A stretch of DNA of 39,804 bases from an uncultured Pseudomonadota bacterium (GCA_902784345.1 CACZUD010000008.1:1-39804); one strand, 5' to 3'. Counted from the stretch's first letter, positions 14,361-23,185 are shown. The notes: generated by a model not told the origin, from the letters alone. Numbers and translations are program-made.

Positions 14361-14389
14361 TTGACAATGTTTACAAACAAACTTATAAT
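14361..14389 (+). promoter_or_regulatory. Perfect consensus sigma70 promoter of lptM and tRNA-Leu
   Basis: Plus strand: TTGACA (14361-14366), exactly 17 bp, TATAAT (14384-14389). The -10 ends 6 nt before the lptM ATG at 14396, so the transcript should be leaderless. The same transcript would continue into tRNA-Leu. Confidence 0.85.
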
Positions 14390-14395
14390 GCAATC

Positions 14396-14518
14396 ATGAA
14401 AAAGATAATATTTTTGATTTGTGTGGTTTTGTTATGCGCAGTGGTATTGGGTGGATGCGGTGTAAAGTCTGACTTAGCACACGAAAGCGATTACCCGCGC
14501 AATTATCCTGTGTATTAA
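14396..14518 (+). CDS. lptM: LptM-type small lipoprotein (YifL family)
   Basis: This 40-residue lipoprotein has a signal peptide ending in the lipobox LGGC, with lipidation expected at Cys21. The mature tail CGVKSDLA followed by DYPRNYP matches the CGxKxxL...DxPRxYP pattern of the YifL/LptM family, which helps the LptD-LptE translocon mature at the outer membrane. lptE at 4820-5278 would be a partner. There is no Shine-Dalgarno; the mRNA appears leaderless from a perfect consensus promoter. The tRNA-Leu gene starts 6 nt after the stop, so the mRNA and tRNA probably share a transcript. Confidence 0.8.
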   Translation: MKKIIFLICVVLLCAVVLGGCGVKSDLAHESDYPRNYPVY

Positions 14519-14524
14519 AACAAT

Positions 14525-14609
14525 GCGGGTATGGCGGAACTGGCAGACGCGCTGGATTTAGGTTCCAGTGGGGTAACCCGTAAGAGTTCAAGTCTCTTTA
14601 CCCGCACCA
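14525..14609 (+). tRNA. tRNA-Leu (anticodon TAG)
   Basis: A class II tRNA with a long variable arm. Acceptor GCGGGTA pairs with TACCCGC, the anticodon is TAG, the T loop is GTTCAAG, and CCA is encoded at 14607-14609. A fragment of its 3' end recurs at 14707. Confidence 0.96.
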
Positions 14610-14736
14610 AGAATGAATTTTATCTGTGTGAATCGCGTATCCTTGCTATTTCATCTATGACTCGTTGCTAATAACGCAACTCGTCAAGATTTCTTTACGC
14701 GCGGATTCTCTTTACCCGCACCAAGAATGAATTTTA
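14593..14736 (+). repeat. Direct repeat of the tRNA-Leu(TAG) 3' end
   Basis: A 30-bp sequence covering the tRNA 3' end plus 13 bp beyond it (14593-14622) recurs exactly at 14707-14736, 114 bp downstream. The 84 bp in between have no gene but hold an imperfect hairpin (gac..gttgc/gcaac..gtc). This looks like an att-site pair left by a deleted element or a tandem duplication. Confidence 0.85.
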
Positions 14737-14768
14737 CAAAGTAAAATTGTCCTTATTATAAAAAAAAC

Positions 14769-14797
14769 TTGATTTTCAATAAAATATAACATACAAT
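14769..14797 (+). promoter_or_regulatory. Promoter of rpmG
   Basis: TTGATT (14769-14774), 17 bp, TACAAT (14792-14797); aaagg lies 8 nt before the ATG. Confidence 0.75.
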
Positions 14798-14827
14798 GCC
14801 CGAAGTATTTAAACAAAGGTTATTAAA

Positions 14828-15007
14828 ATGGCATCTAAAAAAGGCAGCAAGGAAGTTGTAAAACTGGAAAACAAAGAAACCGGTTTCTATTACACAACTA
14901 CAAAAAATACAAAATCTGAAAACACTCAAGGCAAAATGAAATTCCGTAAATACGACCCAAAATTACGTAAACACGTTGTATTCACAGAAGCAAAAATGAG
15001 CCACTAA
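14828..15007 (+). CDS. rpmG: 50S ribosomal protein L33
   Basis: A 59-residue ribosomal protein bL33. It begins MASKKGSKEVVKLE and has the GFYYTTTKNTK and KMKFRKYDPKLRKHV blocks of the alphaproteobacterial form. The two CxxC zinc motifs of zinc-binding L33 are absent, so this is the zinc-independent form. It is monocistronic, with its own promoter and a strong terminator. Confidence 0.96.
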   Translation: MASKKGSKEVVKLENKETGFYYTTTKNTKSENTQGKMKFRKYDPKLRKHVVFTEAKMSH

Positions 15008-15031
15008 TTTTCAGGCTATATCAATTTGAAA

Positions 15032-15059
15032 AAACACCTGCAATCGCAGGTGTTTTTTT
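15032..15059 (+). terminator. Terminator of rpmG
   Basis: Hairpin aacacctgc-aatc-gcaggtgtt followed by a run of T. Confidence 0.9.
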
Positions 15060-15060
15060 A

Positions 15061-15104
15061 CCTCCCTCCCCGACTTCGTCGGCACTCCCCCTAAGGGGAG
15101 AATT
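15061..15104. repeat. Single copy of the GC-rich hairpin repeat
   Basis: Reads ccctccccgac-ttc-gtcggcactccccc and then taaggggag. This is one unit of the family seen in tandem at 34805 and 35337, here with a gac/gtc stem. It lies between rpmG and the parC stop. Confidence 0.75.
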
Positions 15105-15106
15105 TT

Positions 15107-17344
15107 TTATTTTCCAAATTTGCCACTGCGTGGAAAACCAACTGGAATTGTATGTCCCTGAGATGCGCGTTTTGCCAGCCATGGTTTGATATCATCCAAT
15201 TTGGTTGTGCCACGTCCAGTTGTCCATCCAAATCCGTCCGCCATATTAAAGAACATCGCATCGATAGTGTAAGTTCTTTCCGCGTTGTATTTCTGCAAGA
15301 TTACACCTTTGCCACGCGTCATTTCTGGAATCTGTTCTGTTTCAAATATCAACAATTTATCATTAGACCCAGACAGTGCAACCATATCACCATCAACACG
15401 TACACACAAAACCGCCGGATTATGTTCATCAACATTCATAATCTGCTTTCCGTTCTTGGTCTGTGCAATGCAATTTTCCCCTGCAACAATAAAGCCTGTA
15501 CCATGACGGCCAACAACCAGATATTTCGCATTTGTATCCAATACAAAGGCTTTAACTATATTTTCTTCTGCGCCAATGTCCGCCATCATACGCACTGATT
15601 CACCAAAACCGCGTGCGGACGGCAAATCATTCCCCGACAATGTGAACATTTTTCCGCCCGATGCGAACAAATTGATTTTATCTGTCGTTTGCGCATGAAA
15701 AGCAAACTGTAATTCATCGCCTTCTTTGAATTTCATATCAAGGTTATTTAAATCAAGATGTCCTTTGGCTGCGCGTATCCAGCCCATAGACGACAAAATA
15801 ACCGTGATTGGTTCTTTTTCAATAAATTCATCAGCGTTAACAACAATTTCTTCGCCCGCCACTTCCCATTGGGTACGACGACGACCCAGTGCAGTATTTT
15901 TCGCATATTGCTTTTTAATATCATCAAACCATGCATGTAATTGTGCGTTTTGAATTTCTTCGCTATCCAGCAACGCTTGCAATTTTTCTTTTTCTGCACG
16001 CAGTTCTTTATCTTCGCGTTTGATTTCCATTTCTTCCAATTTACGAAGTGAACGCAGGCGCGTATTCAATATCGATTCAACCTGAATTTCTGTTAATTGA
16101 AATTCTGCCATCAAGACGGCTTTTGGATCGTCTTCATTACGGATGATTTCAATTACCCTGTCCAGATTCAGATAAACTATTAACAATCCACCAAGGATTT
16201 CCAATCTGCGTTCTATGTTACCCAAACGCCAATGAGTGCGACGCAACAAAACATTTTTCTGGTGCGCAATAAATTCACGCAACACATCACCAATCGGCAT
16301 TACACGCGGTGCACCGTTTGAATCTACCACATTGAAATTCATGTTGAACTTGTATTCCAAATCAGTCATCGCAAATAAATGCGCCATCATTTTATCAATT
16401 GGAATATTGCGATTCTTTGGTGTGATAACAATACGAACATCTGTTGTAGATTCATCAACAATATCTTCGACCAGTGGCAGTTTTTTAGAATCTATCATAT
16501 CGGCAATCTGTTCAACCAATTTAGATTTAACTATGCCGTATGGAATTTCGGTTATAACAACCTGCTCTGCCCCGCGGTCAAGCTTTTCAATTTCCCACTT
16601 TGCACGAATGCGAAACGCACCACGACCTGTATCATAGTTTTTACAAATCGTTGCAAAATCATCAATTAAAACGCCGCCTGTTGGAAAATCAGGACCAACA
16701 AGTTTTTTCATTATCTGTTCGGTTGTCGCCTGTGGTTTATCAACAACCAAATTCAATGCATCCATGATTTCAGACACATTATGTGTTGGAATATTAGTCG
16801 CCATACCCACAGCAATTCCCATACCACCATTTGCCAGCAAATTTGGAAACGCGCCCGGCATAACAGTTGGTTCAACTGTTGTTCCGTCAAAATTCGGCAT
16901 CATATCAACACTGTCTTCGTCAATGCCTTCCATAATCAGCATTGCCGCCTGTGTCATTTTTGATTCTGTATAACGATATGCCGCCTGAGGATCGCCGTCA
17001 ATATTACCAAAGTTTCCTTGACCATCTATCAATGGATAACGCACAGAAAAGTCCTGAGCCAATCTTACCATTGCATCATAAACCGAAGAATCACCATGCG
17101 GATGATAATGACCCAACACATCCCCAACAACCGTTGCACATTTACGAAAAGCAGCGTTTGGTGACAATTTCTGACGCAACATAGAATACAAAATACGACG
17201 GTGCACAGGCTTTAAACCGTCCCTTACATCAGGCAATGCACGTGCAACAATGGTGCTGACCGCGTAAGACAGATACCGTTCAGACAGCGCATCTGATAAT
17301 TGTTGCCCAGATATATTTTCAACTGTATTTTCAGATTTCCTCAT
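15107..17344 (-). CDS. parC: DNA topoisomerase IV subunit A
   Basis: This 745-residue protein is the breakage-reunion subunit of topoisomerase IV, which decatenates daughter chromosomes with ParE. The N-terminal catalytic domain is clear: [20 protein letters not shown], the [19 protein letters not shown] helix (the quinolone-determining region, with Ser and Asp at the usual positions), and the catalytic Tyr in AAYRYTE near residue 127. A coiled-coil tower and a shortened beta-propeller C-terminal domain follow. The length fits ParC rather than GyrA and no full GyrA box was seen. The Shine-Dalgarno is ggaaag. Confidence 0.95.
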   Translation of the reverse strand: MRKSENTVENISGQQLSDALSERYLSYAVSTIVARALPDVRDGLKPVHRRILYSMLRQKLSPNAAFRKCATVVGDVLGHYHPHGDSSVYDAMVRLAQDFSVRYPLIDGQGNFGNIDGDPQAAYRYTESKMTQAAMLIMEGIDEDSVDMMPNFDGTTVEPTVMPGAFPNLLANGGMGIAVGMATNIPTHNVSEIMDALNLVVDKPQATTEQIMKKLVGPDFPTGGVLIDDFATICKNYDTGRGAFRIRAKWEIEKLDRGAEQVVITEIPYGIVKSKLVEQIADMIDSKKLPLVEDIVDESTTDVRIVITPKNRNIPIDKMMAHLFAMTDLEYKFNMNFNVVDSNGAPRVMPIGDVLREFIAHQKNVLLRRTHWRLGNIERRLEILGGLLIVYLNLDRVIEIIRNEDDPKAVLMAEFQLTEIQVESILNTRLRSLRKLEEMEIKREDKELRAEKEKLQALLDSEEIQNAQLHAWFDDIKKQYAKNTALGRRRTQWEVAGEEIVVNADEFIEKEPITVILSSMGWIRAAKGHLDLNNLDMKFKEGDELQFAFHAQTTDKINLFASGGKMFTLSGNDLPSARGFGESVRMMADIGAEENIVKAFVLDTNAKYLVVGRHGTGFIVAGENCIAQTKNGKQIMNVDEHNPAVLCVRVDGDMVALSGSNDKLLIFETEQIPEMTRGKGVILQKYNAERTYTIDAMFFNMADGFGWTTGRGTTKLDDIKPWLAKRASQGHTIPVGFPRSGKFGK

Positions 17345-17370
17345 ATTATCTTTCCGTTTTTATCACGCAA

Positions 17371-17399
17371 AGAATAAAACATTTACAAAAATAAAACAA
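17371..17399 (-). promoter_or_regulatory. Promoter of parC
   Basis: Minus strand: TTGTTT (17394-17399), 17 bp, TATTCT (17371-17376). Confidence 0.6.
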
Positions 17400-17436
17400 G
17401 AACAAACCGTTCAAAAAACTTTTTTTGATAAAAATA

Positions 17437-17464
17437 TTGACAAAATAAAATATTGTGCTATACA
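17437..17464 (+). promoter_or_regulatory. Promoter of the 158-aa hypothetical gene
   Basis: TTGACA (17437-17442), 16 bp, TATACA (17459-17464); the Shine-Dalgarno aagaggt precedes the ATG at 17491. Confidence 0.75.
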
Positions 17465-17490
17465 TAGAATAACAAACCAAGAGGTCAACT

Positions 17491-17967
17491 ATGTACAAAA
17501 CACCATCTTACGAAATTCACGCATCTTTTTTGGTGCCCGCATATAATTTGCCAGAAGGCGTGCTTTCACACCATGTAACAACTGTGAACGAACAACTTTC
17601 CATGGGCACTATAACAACAGATATTTGGTTGATAAATGCGAAAAAAGAAGATCCAAAAAAATCTATGATTGCATCATTACGCAAAGAAAAAATCAACTTT
17701 CAAGCTGCTGCGGTAAAAGAATTAACCGAAGAAAAACCTGCAAACAATAAAGAAACGTCATCTAGAATACATCAATTAGAGAAAGATAAAGATTTGTTTA
17801 CAGAATTAATCATACTAGCACAAGATCCTGTCAAGCACAAACAACCAGATGTCGAATTCTTGAAAATTGCAAACATCAAATTTGCTAGTTCAGGGTTTTC
17901 TTCCTGTCAGCCAGATTTAAACAATTATTTGTATTTGGCAGGATTATCAAGATACAAAGAAAGATAA
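17491..17967 (+). CDS. Hypothetical soluble protein
   Basis: I do not recognise this 158-residue protein. It has no signal peptide or membrane span. The first 65 residues look beta-rich (YEIHASFLVPAYNLPEG, then TTVNEQLSMG), the middle is charged and helical, and the last 50 residues are compact with a Cys near 139. It has its own promoter and a strong terminator shared with the converging rpsU gene, so it is expressed alone. Confidence 0.75.
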   Translation: MYKTPSYEIHASFLVPAYNLPEGVLSHHVTTVNEQLSMGTITTDIWLINAKKEDPKKSMIASLRKEKINFQAAAVKELTEEKPANNKETSSRIHQLEKDKDLFTELIILAQDPVKHKQPDVEFLKIANIKFASSGFSSCQPDLNNYLYLAGLSRYKER

Positions 17968-17968
17968 A

Positions 17969-17997
17969 AAAACACCGCCCAAACGGGCGGTTTTTTA
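17969..17997. terminator. Bidirectional terminator between the hypothetical gene and rpsU
   Basis: The hairpin ccgccc-aaac-gggcgg (17975-17990) is flanked by A-runs and T-runs, so it works on both strands. It is identical in sequence to the zapA terminator at 371-386. Confidence 0.9.
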
Positions 17998-18204
17998 TTA
18001 GAATCCGAAAACCATACGTTGTTTCGATTGACGTTTCTTTTCGTTACGAACTGCTTCTTCTTTTAAGCGTTTACGTTTAGTCGTTGGTTTTTCGTAACGT
18101 TGACGTTCTTTCATTTCACGGTACAGACCTTCTTTTTGTGATTTGCGTTTTGCAACACGCAAAGCCTGTTCAACGTTGTTATCACGAACCAAAACTTTAA
18201 CCAT
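17998..18204 (-). CDS. rpsU: 30S ribosomal protein S21
   Basis: A 68-residue basic protein bS21 with the typical start [19 protein letters not shown] and a Lys/Arg-rich helix. It needs to bind 16S rRNA near the anti-Shine-Dalgarno end. The start is fixed by a gggggtga Shine-Dalgarno. Confidence 0.96.
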   Translation of the reverse strand: MVKVLVRDNNVEQALRVAKRKSQKEGLYREMKERQRYEKPTTKRKRLKEEAVRNEKKRQSKQRMVFGF

Positions 18205-18295
18205 TATGTATTCACCCCCTTTGGCGAATTTGTATTGAATTTGTTAATGTTGCTGGCAATTTTATAACATAAAAAATAAAAACACAAGAAAAATC

Positions 18296-18324
18296 TTGAC
18301 TTTTATGTTACAAAAGAATAAAAT
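18296..18324 (+). promoter_or_regulatory. Promoter of tRNA-Ala
   Basis: TTGACT (18296-18301), 17 bp, TAAAAT (18319-18324), about 33 nt upstream of the mature tRNA. Confidence 0.75.
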
Positions 18325-18357
18325 GTGTGGGCTTTCAAAGGAAAGTCGCAAAGTTCT

Positions 18358-18433
18358 GGGGTTGTAGCTCAGTTGGTAGAGCACCTGCTTTGCAAGCAGG
18401 GGGTCGTCAGTTCGAGCCTGATCAGCTCCACCA
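18358..18433 (+). tRNA. tRNA-Ala (anticodon TGC)
   Basis: A full cloverleaf with acceptor GGGGTTG paired to CAGCTCC, including the G3-U70 alanine identity pair. The anticodon is TGC and CCA is encoded at 18431-18433. Its 3' half is duplicated just downstream. Confidence 0.97.
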
Positions 18434-18591
18434 GAATTAAGATACGGTATCAAAAGATACCGTTTTTTTATGCGAGAGACACCTGCCCCCGTAACCATCA
18501 CCGTCTCGTCAGTTCGAGCCTGATCAGCTCCACCAGAAATTAAAGCCGTCTGTTTGGGCGGTCTTTTTTTATGCGAGAGACACCTGCCCCC
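18404..18591 (+). repeat. Tandem duplication of the tRNA-Ala 3' end with terminator
   Basis: The 33 bp at 18404-18436 (T arm, acceptor, CCA) recur exactly at 18506-18538. A 28-bp segment at 18463-18490 (seven T, then atgcgagagacacctgc) recurs exactly at 18564-18591. Offsets are 102 and 101 bp. Between the conserved blocks, each copy has a hairpin of different sequence (acggtatc/gataccgt versus gccgtc/ggcggt) followed by seven T, so both units keep a terminator. Confidence 0.9.
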
Positions 18592-18616
18592 AAACAAAAA
18601 CATTTTACAAAAAATA

Positions 18617-18644
18617 TTGACATAAAAAATTTTTTGTCTATAAT
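18617..18644 (+). promoter_or_regulatory. Promoter of the alpha/beta hydrolase gene
   Basis: TTGACA (18617-18622), 16 bp, TATAAT (18639-18644); aagga precedes the ATG at 18665. Confidence 0.8.
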
Positions 18645-18664
18645 AATACCAACAAGGAACAAAA

Positions 18665-19597
18665 ATGAATACATTTAAACAGTTTGGCGTACCAAACGAT
18701 TTTACCGATCGCTTGCCTGATTTAAAGGCAAAAACCCTTAAATGGGAAACAGTTTGTTATTCTGGGACAAAAATTAACCTGTCAGCAAAAATATCATATT
18801 ATGCAGCATTATCGCCTGCACCTTATGGTGATATTATCTTAAGCCCTGGATTAGGAACAAACACGGATATAGACCCATTGATGAAAACCATTACTTTTTG
18901 GGCGCTAACACACAGGCATAATGTTATAACATTTAATACTTTTCTTGGTGATTTTGAATATCAGCCTTCTTTTGAAACTGCCCTGCGCAACACATACCCT
19001 GAATTTGTAACATTGTTGGAAAATTGTATAAAATTTATAAAACCATATTCCATAGAAAACAAAAATATTTTGGTTGGACATTCCGCAGGCGCAACAGGCA
19101 TTATTGACGCGTTAAATAACATTGTAAAAAAAGACGAAAAAACAAACATACATTCAGTTATGCTGTTTGCACCATGGGCAACAACAGAATGGCATGAAAC
19201 TTTTAAAAACATGACTTATCAACGTTGCCAATCTAATGGTTTTGAAAATCCGCACAAAATTTTACCTGTTGTAAACATATTCGACGAAAAACGAATCCAT
19301 GCTGTCAGATATTTGTCGATTATGCCTAAATTTTTTAGTGAAATGGATGCATACCCTTTCAGACCAGATTTAATGAACAAATGGAATTCTTATATAACAA
19401 TTGTTGCCGGTGAAAATGACAGGAAAGCACCCAAAGATGCTTTACAACAACGTTTCGAAGAATTAATCAAGCAACCTAATCGTAACCGTTTTCAATTCAT
19501 TGTTTTGCCAGATGCAAAACACAGTTTTTTGAAAATATATGATAACAATCAATCTGTTATCAGTTTGATAAAATCTCAAAGAAAAAAAATAAGATAA
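18665..19597 (+). CDS. Alpha/beta hydrolase
   Basis: This 310-residue cytoplasmic protein has the alpha/beta hydrolase catalytic set. The nucleophile Ser sits in the elbow VGHSAGATG (near residue 141), the likely acid Asp is in VAGENDRKAP (near 259), and the His is in DAKHSF (near 282). No signal peptide. The substrate cannot be told; esterase or thioesterase activity is the general expectation. The gene stands alone, with its own promoter and a terminator shared with mscS. Confidence 0.85.
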   Translation: MNTFKQFGVPNDFTDRLPDLKAKTLKWETVCYSGTKINLSAKISYYAALSPAPYGDIILSPGLGTNTDIDPLMKTITFWALTHRHNVITFNTFLGDFEYQPSFETALRNTYPEFVTLLENCIKFIKPYSIENKNILVGHSAGATGIIDALNNIVKKDEKTNIHSVMLFAPWATTEWHETFKNMTYQRCQSNGFENPHKILPVVNIFDEKRIHAVRYLSIMPKFFSEMDAYPFRPDLMNKWNSYITIVAGENDRKAPKDALQQRFEELIKQPNRNRFQFIVLPDAKHSFLKIYDNNQSVISLIKSQRKKIR

Positions 19598-19598
19598 A

Positions 19599-19622
19599 AA
19601 ACGCCTGTTCAGGCGTTTTTTT
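19599..19622. terminator. Bidirectional terminator
   Basis: The hairpin aacgcctg-tt-caggcgtt lies between the converging hydrolase and mscS genes, with A- and T-runs on both sides. Confidence 0.9.
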
Positions 19623-20445
19623 AATTCTTTTTTACATGCACATCCATTTGTGGGAATGGGAAATTTAATTTGTTCTTTGGGAATTCTTTATAGATTGTTT
19701 CCAAAACATCTGCCTGAGTTGGATACAAATCATCAAACGAAGTCCAATAACGAATTGTCAATGTAACCGCACTGTCGTCCAACGAAGACAACAAAACAAC
19801 AGGTGCAGGATCTTTTAAGATGCGTTCTTCTTTTTCTAATATTTTCAATACTAATTTGCGTGCTTTTTCTACATCATCACCATAAGAAACACCAACAGTT
19901 AAATCTGTTCTGCGTTTTTTACCCATGGATAAATTTGTTATAACACCGTTTGCCAGCGTGCCATTTGGCAAAAACAAAACCTGATTATCAAAAGTATTCA
20001 TTTGTGTTGTGAATAACATTATCTTTTTTACTATACCAGATTTACCATCACTTGTGATAATTGCATCACCAACACGAAAAGGTTTAAACAATAATATAAT
20101 CATGCCACCCGCAACATTTTGCAGTGTTCCAGACAACGCCATACCAACAGCCAACGATGCAGCACCAAGCACTGCGACTATTGATGTCATTTGAACACCC
20201 AATGTTGTTAAAATTATAACGACAACTATAATTTTAAAAGTTATGCTTAAAAAAGATGTCAAGAACGAAGCCAACGATGGATCGACTTTACGTCTTTGCA
20301 TACCAAAGCTTATGGAAGCAACTAATTTTTTTACAATCCAAAAACCGATAATCCATACTAAAAGCGCGGCGAACAATCGCCCGCCAAAATCTGCGACCAT
20401 TTGGCCCAATGTTCTTACCAAAGAATCAAGTGTCATATTTTGCAT
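19621..20445 (-). CDS. mscS: Small-conductance mechanosensitive channel MscS
   Basis: A 274-residue inner-membrane channel of the MscS family, which releases solutes upon hypo-osmotic shock. Three membrane spans lie at about residues 20-42, 62-83 and 86-110. The third carries the pore-lining Gly/Ala pattern (AVLGAASLAVGMALSGTLQN). The PFRVGDAI motif and the beta domain follow, then the alpha/beta cytoplasmic domain. Length and order are close to the E. coli protein. The Shine-Dalgarno aggaag precedes the start; a weak TTGCAA-18-TAAATT promoter lies upstream. Confidence 0.94.
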   Translation of the reverse strand: MQNMTLDSLVRTLGQMVADFGGRLFAALLVWIIGFWIVKKLVASISFGMQRRKVDPSLASFLTSFLSITFKIIVVVIILTTLGVQMTSIVAVLGAASLAVGMALSGTLQNVAGGMIILLFKPFRVGDAIITSDGKSGIVKKIMLFTTQMNTFDNQVLFLPNGTLANGVITNLSMGKKRRTDLTVGVSYGDDVEKARKLVLKILEKEERILKDPAPVVLLSSLDDSAVTLTIRYWTSFDDLYPTQADVLETIYKEFPKNKLNFPFPQMDVHVKKN

Positions 20446-20506
20446 TTTTACTTCCTTTTTTTACCGAAGAAAATTTAGCAAAAAACACTATGTTTTTGCA
20501 AGAAAA

Positions 20507-20534
20507 AAACACCACCAAAAATGGCGGTGTTTTT
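20507..20534 (-). terminator. Terminator of clpB
   Basis: The hairpin aacaccgcc/ggtggtgtt (20508-20532) is followed by U on the minus strand, 15 nt after the clpB stop. Confidence 0.85.
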
Positions 20535-20548
20535 TGTTTGTTTTTGAA

Positions 20549-22606
20549 TTATTGAATTAATAATTCTTTACCATGTACATCAACATTGACTGTTGAACCT
20601 TCGCCCACAGAACCAGATAAAATAAGGTCTGCAATTTTATCTTCGACTGCGGTTGTGATAAGGCGTTTCAATGGTCGCGCACCGAACACTGCATCATACC
20701 CGTTATCACCCAACCATTTGATTGCTTTATCTGTTACACGCATTGATATTTGACGTTCGCTTAAACGCTTTTCAAGAATCTTTAATTGAATCTTTACTAT
20801 ATCGCCCATCACATCTTTGCCCAATGGATTAAAGAATACAATTTCATCAATACGATTTATAAATTCAGGTCTGAATTGTTTCTTTACTGCATCCATACTT
20901 GGCAAATTACTTGTCATGATAATGATAGTATTTGTAAAGTTCACAATGCGTCCCTGCCCGTCTGTCAAACGACCATCGTCCAATATCTGCAAAAAGACAT
21001 TAAAGACATCTGGATTTGCTTTTTCAATTTCATCGAAAAGCAAAACTTGATAGGGTCTGCGACGAACAGATTCTGTTAATTCGCCACCTTGTTCATACCC
21101 CACATATCCCGGAGGTGCGCCAATTAAACGCGCAACAGAATGTGGTTCCATATATTCACTCATATCTATTCTTGTCATCGCGGTATCATCATTAAACAGA
21201 TATTCTGCCAATGCTTTTGCGACTTCTGTTTTACCCACCCCTGTTGGACCAAGGAACATAAATGAACCAGACGGTCTGCGCGGGTCAGAAAGCCCCGCAC
21301 GCGAACGACGTATCGCACGCGCAACAACACTTAATGCATGGTCTTGACCGACAACACGTTTACGCAATTCATCTTCGATATTTAATAATTTTGATTGTTC
21401 TTCAACCGATAATCTATCCGCTGGAACGCCAGTCCATTTTGAAACAACTGCCGCGATATGTTCTGGCAATACAGTTTTATATTCTTTCGATTCGTTGTTT
21501 TGTTTTTTGATTTCTTCTTCCAATTCTGGAATCTTTCCATACTGCAGTGCAGATGCTTTTTCATAATCACCATTACGCATCGCAATTGCAACTTCTGCAC
21601 GCGCGGAATCCAGCGCAGCCATGGCATCAGACAAACCCTTCATTTTCTTTTGTTCATCCATCCATGCCGCAGTCATTTCTTTTGATTCTGCCGACATCTT
21701 TTCAATCAAAGATTCCAAATCTTTTAAACGTTTTTTAGATTCTTCATCTTTTTCTTTTTTCAACGCTTGCTGTTCGATTTTCAGTTGCATTAAATGTCTG
21801 TCTAATTCATCAAGTTTTTCAGGTTTAGATGCAATTTCAATACGAACACGCGCAGCCGCTTCATCGATTAAATCGATTGCTTTATCTGGTAAAAATCTGT
21901 CTGTGATATAACGGTTAGAAAGTTTTACAGCCGCCACCAATGCCGCGTCTGCAATACGCACACCATGGTGTCCTTCGTATTTATCTTTAAGACCGCGCAA
22001 GATTGAAATCGTATCATCGACCGTTGGTTCATCTACATAGACCGGTTGAAAACGACGCGCAAGTGCAGGATCTTTTTCAATATACTGACGATATTCATCC
22101 AGTGTAGTTGCACCAACACAATGCAATTCGCCACGCGCCAACATAGGCTTTAATAAATTGCCAGCATCCATAGAACCTTCGCCTTTGCCGGCACCAACCA
22201 TAGTATGCAATTCATCAATAAATAAAATTATTTCACCATTTGATTCTTTGACGGCCTTTAAGATTGCTTTAAGACGTCCTTCGAATTGACCGCGGAACAT
22301 AGCACCCGCCATCAACGCCCCCATATCAAGTGATAATAATTTTTTATTCAATAAATTTTCAGGCATATCACCCGACACAATTCTTTGTGCCAAACCTTCA
22401 ACAATAGCGGTTTTACCAACCCCAGGGTTTCCAATCAACACAGGGTTATTTTTCGTTCTGCGCGACAAGACCTGAATAGTTCTGCGAACTTCTTCTTCGC
22501 GCCCTATCACAGGGTCTAATTTGCCTTCACTTGCCAATTTTGTAAAATCGGTTGTGTATTTTTCAATCGCCTGTTGTGGTGTTTCTTGAATATCATCTGG
22601 ATTCAT
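20549..22606 (-). CDS. clpB: ClpB disaggregase lacking the N-terminal domain
   Basis: A 685-residue Hsp100 AAA+ chaperone that, with DnaK, pulls proteins out of aggregates. AAA-1 has Walker [10 protein letters not shown] near residue 60 and Walker B LFIDELH. The middle domain coiled coil (about 265-390) is what separates ClpB from ClpA and binds DnaK. AAA-2 has GPTGVGKTE and LLFDEIEKA. The usual N-terminal substrate domain of about 145 residues is missing, and the upstream DNA is repeat rather than coding. A short loop after TSNL is also reduced compared with E. coli. A heat-shock-like promoter lies at 22701-22728. Confidence 0.94.
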   Translation of the reverse strand: MNPDDIQETPQQAIEKYTTDFTKLASEGKLDPVIGREEEVRRTIQVLSRRTKNNPVLIGNPGVGKTAIVEGLAQRIVSGDMPENLLNKKLLSLDMGALMAGAMFRGQFEGRLKAILKAVKESNGEIILFIDELHTMVGAGKGEGSMDAGNLLKPMLARGELHCVGATTLDEYRQYIEKDPALARRFQPVYVDEPTVDDTISILRGLKDKYEGHHGVRIADAALVAAVKLSNRYITDRFLPDKAIDLIDEAAARVRIEIASKPEKLDELDRHLMQLKIEQQALKKEKDEESKKRLKDLESLIEKMSAESKEMTAAWMDEQKKMKGLSDAMAALDSARAEVAIAMRNGDYEKASALQYGKIPELEEEIKKQNNESKEYKTVLPEHIAAVVSKWTGVPADRLSVEEQSKLLNIEDELRKRVVGQDHALSVVARAIRRSRAGLSDPRRPSGSFMFLGPTGVGKTEVAKALAEYLFNDDTAMTRIDMSEYMEPHSVARLIGAPPGYVGYEQGGELTESVRRRPYQVLLFDEIEKANPDVFNVFLQILDDGRLTDGQGRIVNFTNTIIIMTSNLPSMDAVKKQFRPEFINRIDEIVFFNPLGKDVMGDIVKIQLKILEKRLSERQISMRVTDKAIKWLGDNGYDAVFGARPLKRLITTAVEDKIADLILSGSVGEGSTVNVDVHGKELLIQ

Positions 22607-22625
22607 CGAATTACCTCTTTGCTTG

Positions 22626-22680
22626 TCCCCCGAAGCCTTTTATCCACCGAAGCCTTGGCGAAGGCGGACGGCGAAGGGGG
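22626..22680 (-). repeat. Hairpin repeat in the clpB leader
   Basis: This GC-rich stretch has repeated cgaagcc and cttcgccaaggcttcg motifs that can fold into hairpins. It lies between the promoter and the clpB start. The same core appears in the leader of the tail-fibre-like gene at 8304-8327. Confidence 0.65.
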
Positions 22681-22700
22681 ATTTTCTTATTTCACTGTTT

Positions 22701-22728
22701 ATATAGTCGCACTTTTTCAAAATTCAAG
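22701..22728 (-). promoter_or_regulatory. Possible heat-shock (RpoH-type) promoter of clpB
   Basis: Minus strand: CTTGAA (22723-22728) and CTATAT (22701-22706) separated by 16 bp. The CTTG -35 core is typical of RpoH promoters, and a housekeeping reading of the same site is also possible. ClpB is a classic RpoH target. Confidence 0.5.
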
Positions 22729-22770
22729 ATACTGGATGATATACCTATGAAAACAAAATAAAGATATTGC

Positions 22771-22799
22771 TTGACTTTTATTAAATTATACTGTAAATT
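22771..22799 (+). promoter_or_regulatory. Promoter of rpmB and tRNA-Leu(CAA)
   Basis: TTGACT (22771-22776), 17 bp, TAAATT (22794-22799); aaagga lies before the ATG at 22826. Confidence 0.65.
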
Positions 22800-22825
22800 A
22801 TTGCCCAGTAATTAAAGGATTTAAA

Positions 22826-23164
22826 ATGCCACGTGTATGTAAAGTAACTGGAAAAAAGACAATGGTAGGAATGAATGTATCGCATTCTATGCGATTATCG
22901 TTCCACAGTGATATTTTGGGACGTGATTTCAGCCTTCGTATTTCGACTGCTGGATTGCGTACATTGACCAAACACGGTGGATTGGACGCCTATGTAATGG
23001 CGAAACCTGTATCCCGTTTGACACCTGATATGGCCGCAATCAAAAAAGCCATTGAAAAGAAAAACGGTAAAGCCGAAGCGCCTGCGAAAAAGCCTGTACA
23101 CAAGCCAACACGCAGTGCAAGATTGGTAAAAAAGGTTGAATCCAAAAAGGCAGCTGCTAAATAA
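22826..23164 (+). CDS. rpmB: 50S ribosomal protein L28
   Basis: A 112-residue ribosomal protein bL28. It starts PRVCKVTGKKTMVGMNVSHS in place of the usual R-x-C-x-x-TGK start and contains the LRISTAGLRTLTKHGGLDAY block. Like other alphaproteobacterial L28 proteins it has a C-terminal extension, here Lys/Ala/Pro-rich. It is followed after 21 nt by tRNA-Leu(CAA), probably in one transcript. Confidence 0.96.
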   Translation: MPRVCKVTGKKTMVGMNVSHSMRLSFHSDILGRDFSLRISTAGLRTLTKHGGLDAYVMAKPVSRLTPDMAAIKKAIEKKNGKAEAPAKKPVHKPTRSARLVKKVESKKAAAK

Positions 23165-23185
23165 CAAGGCAGTTGCAACAGTTCT

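Noticed and set aside
18262-18603. 113-codon minus-strand frame over tRNA-Ala
   Set aside because: It is antisense to the tRNA and its duplicated 3' end; the peptide simply repeats SGGADQARTD.
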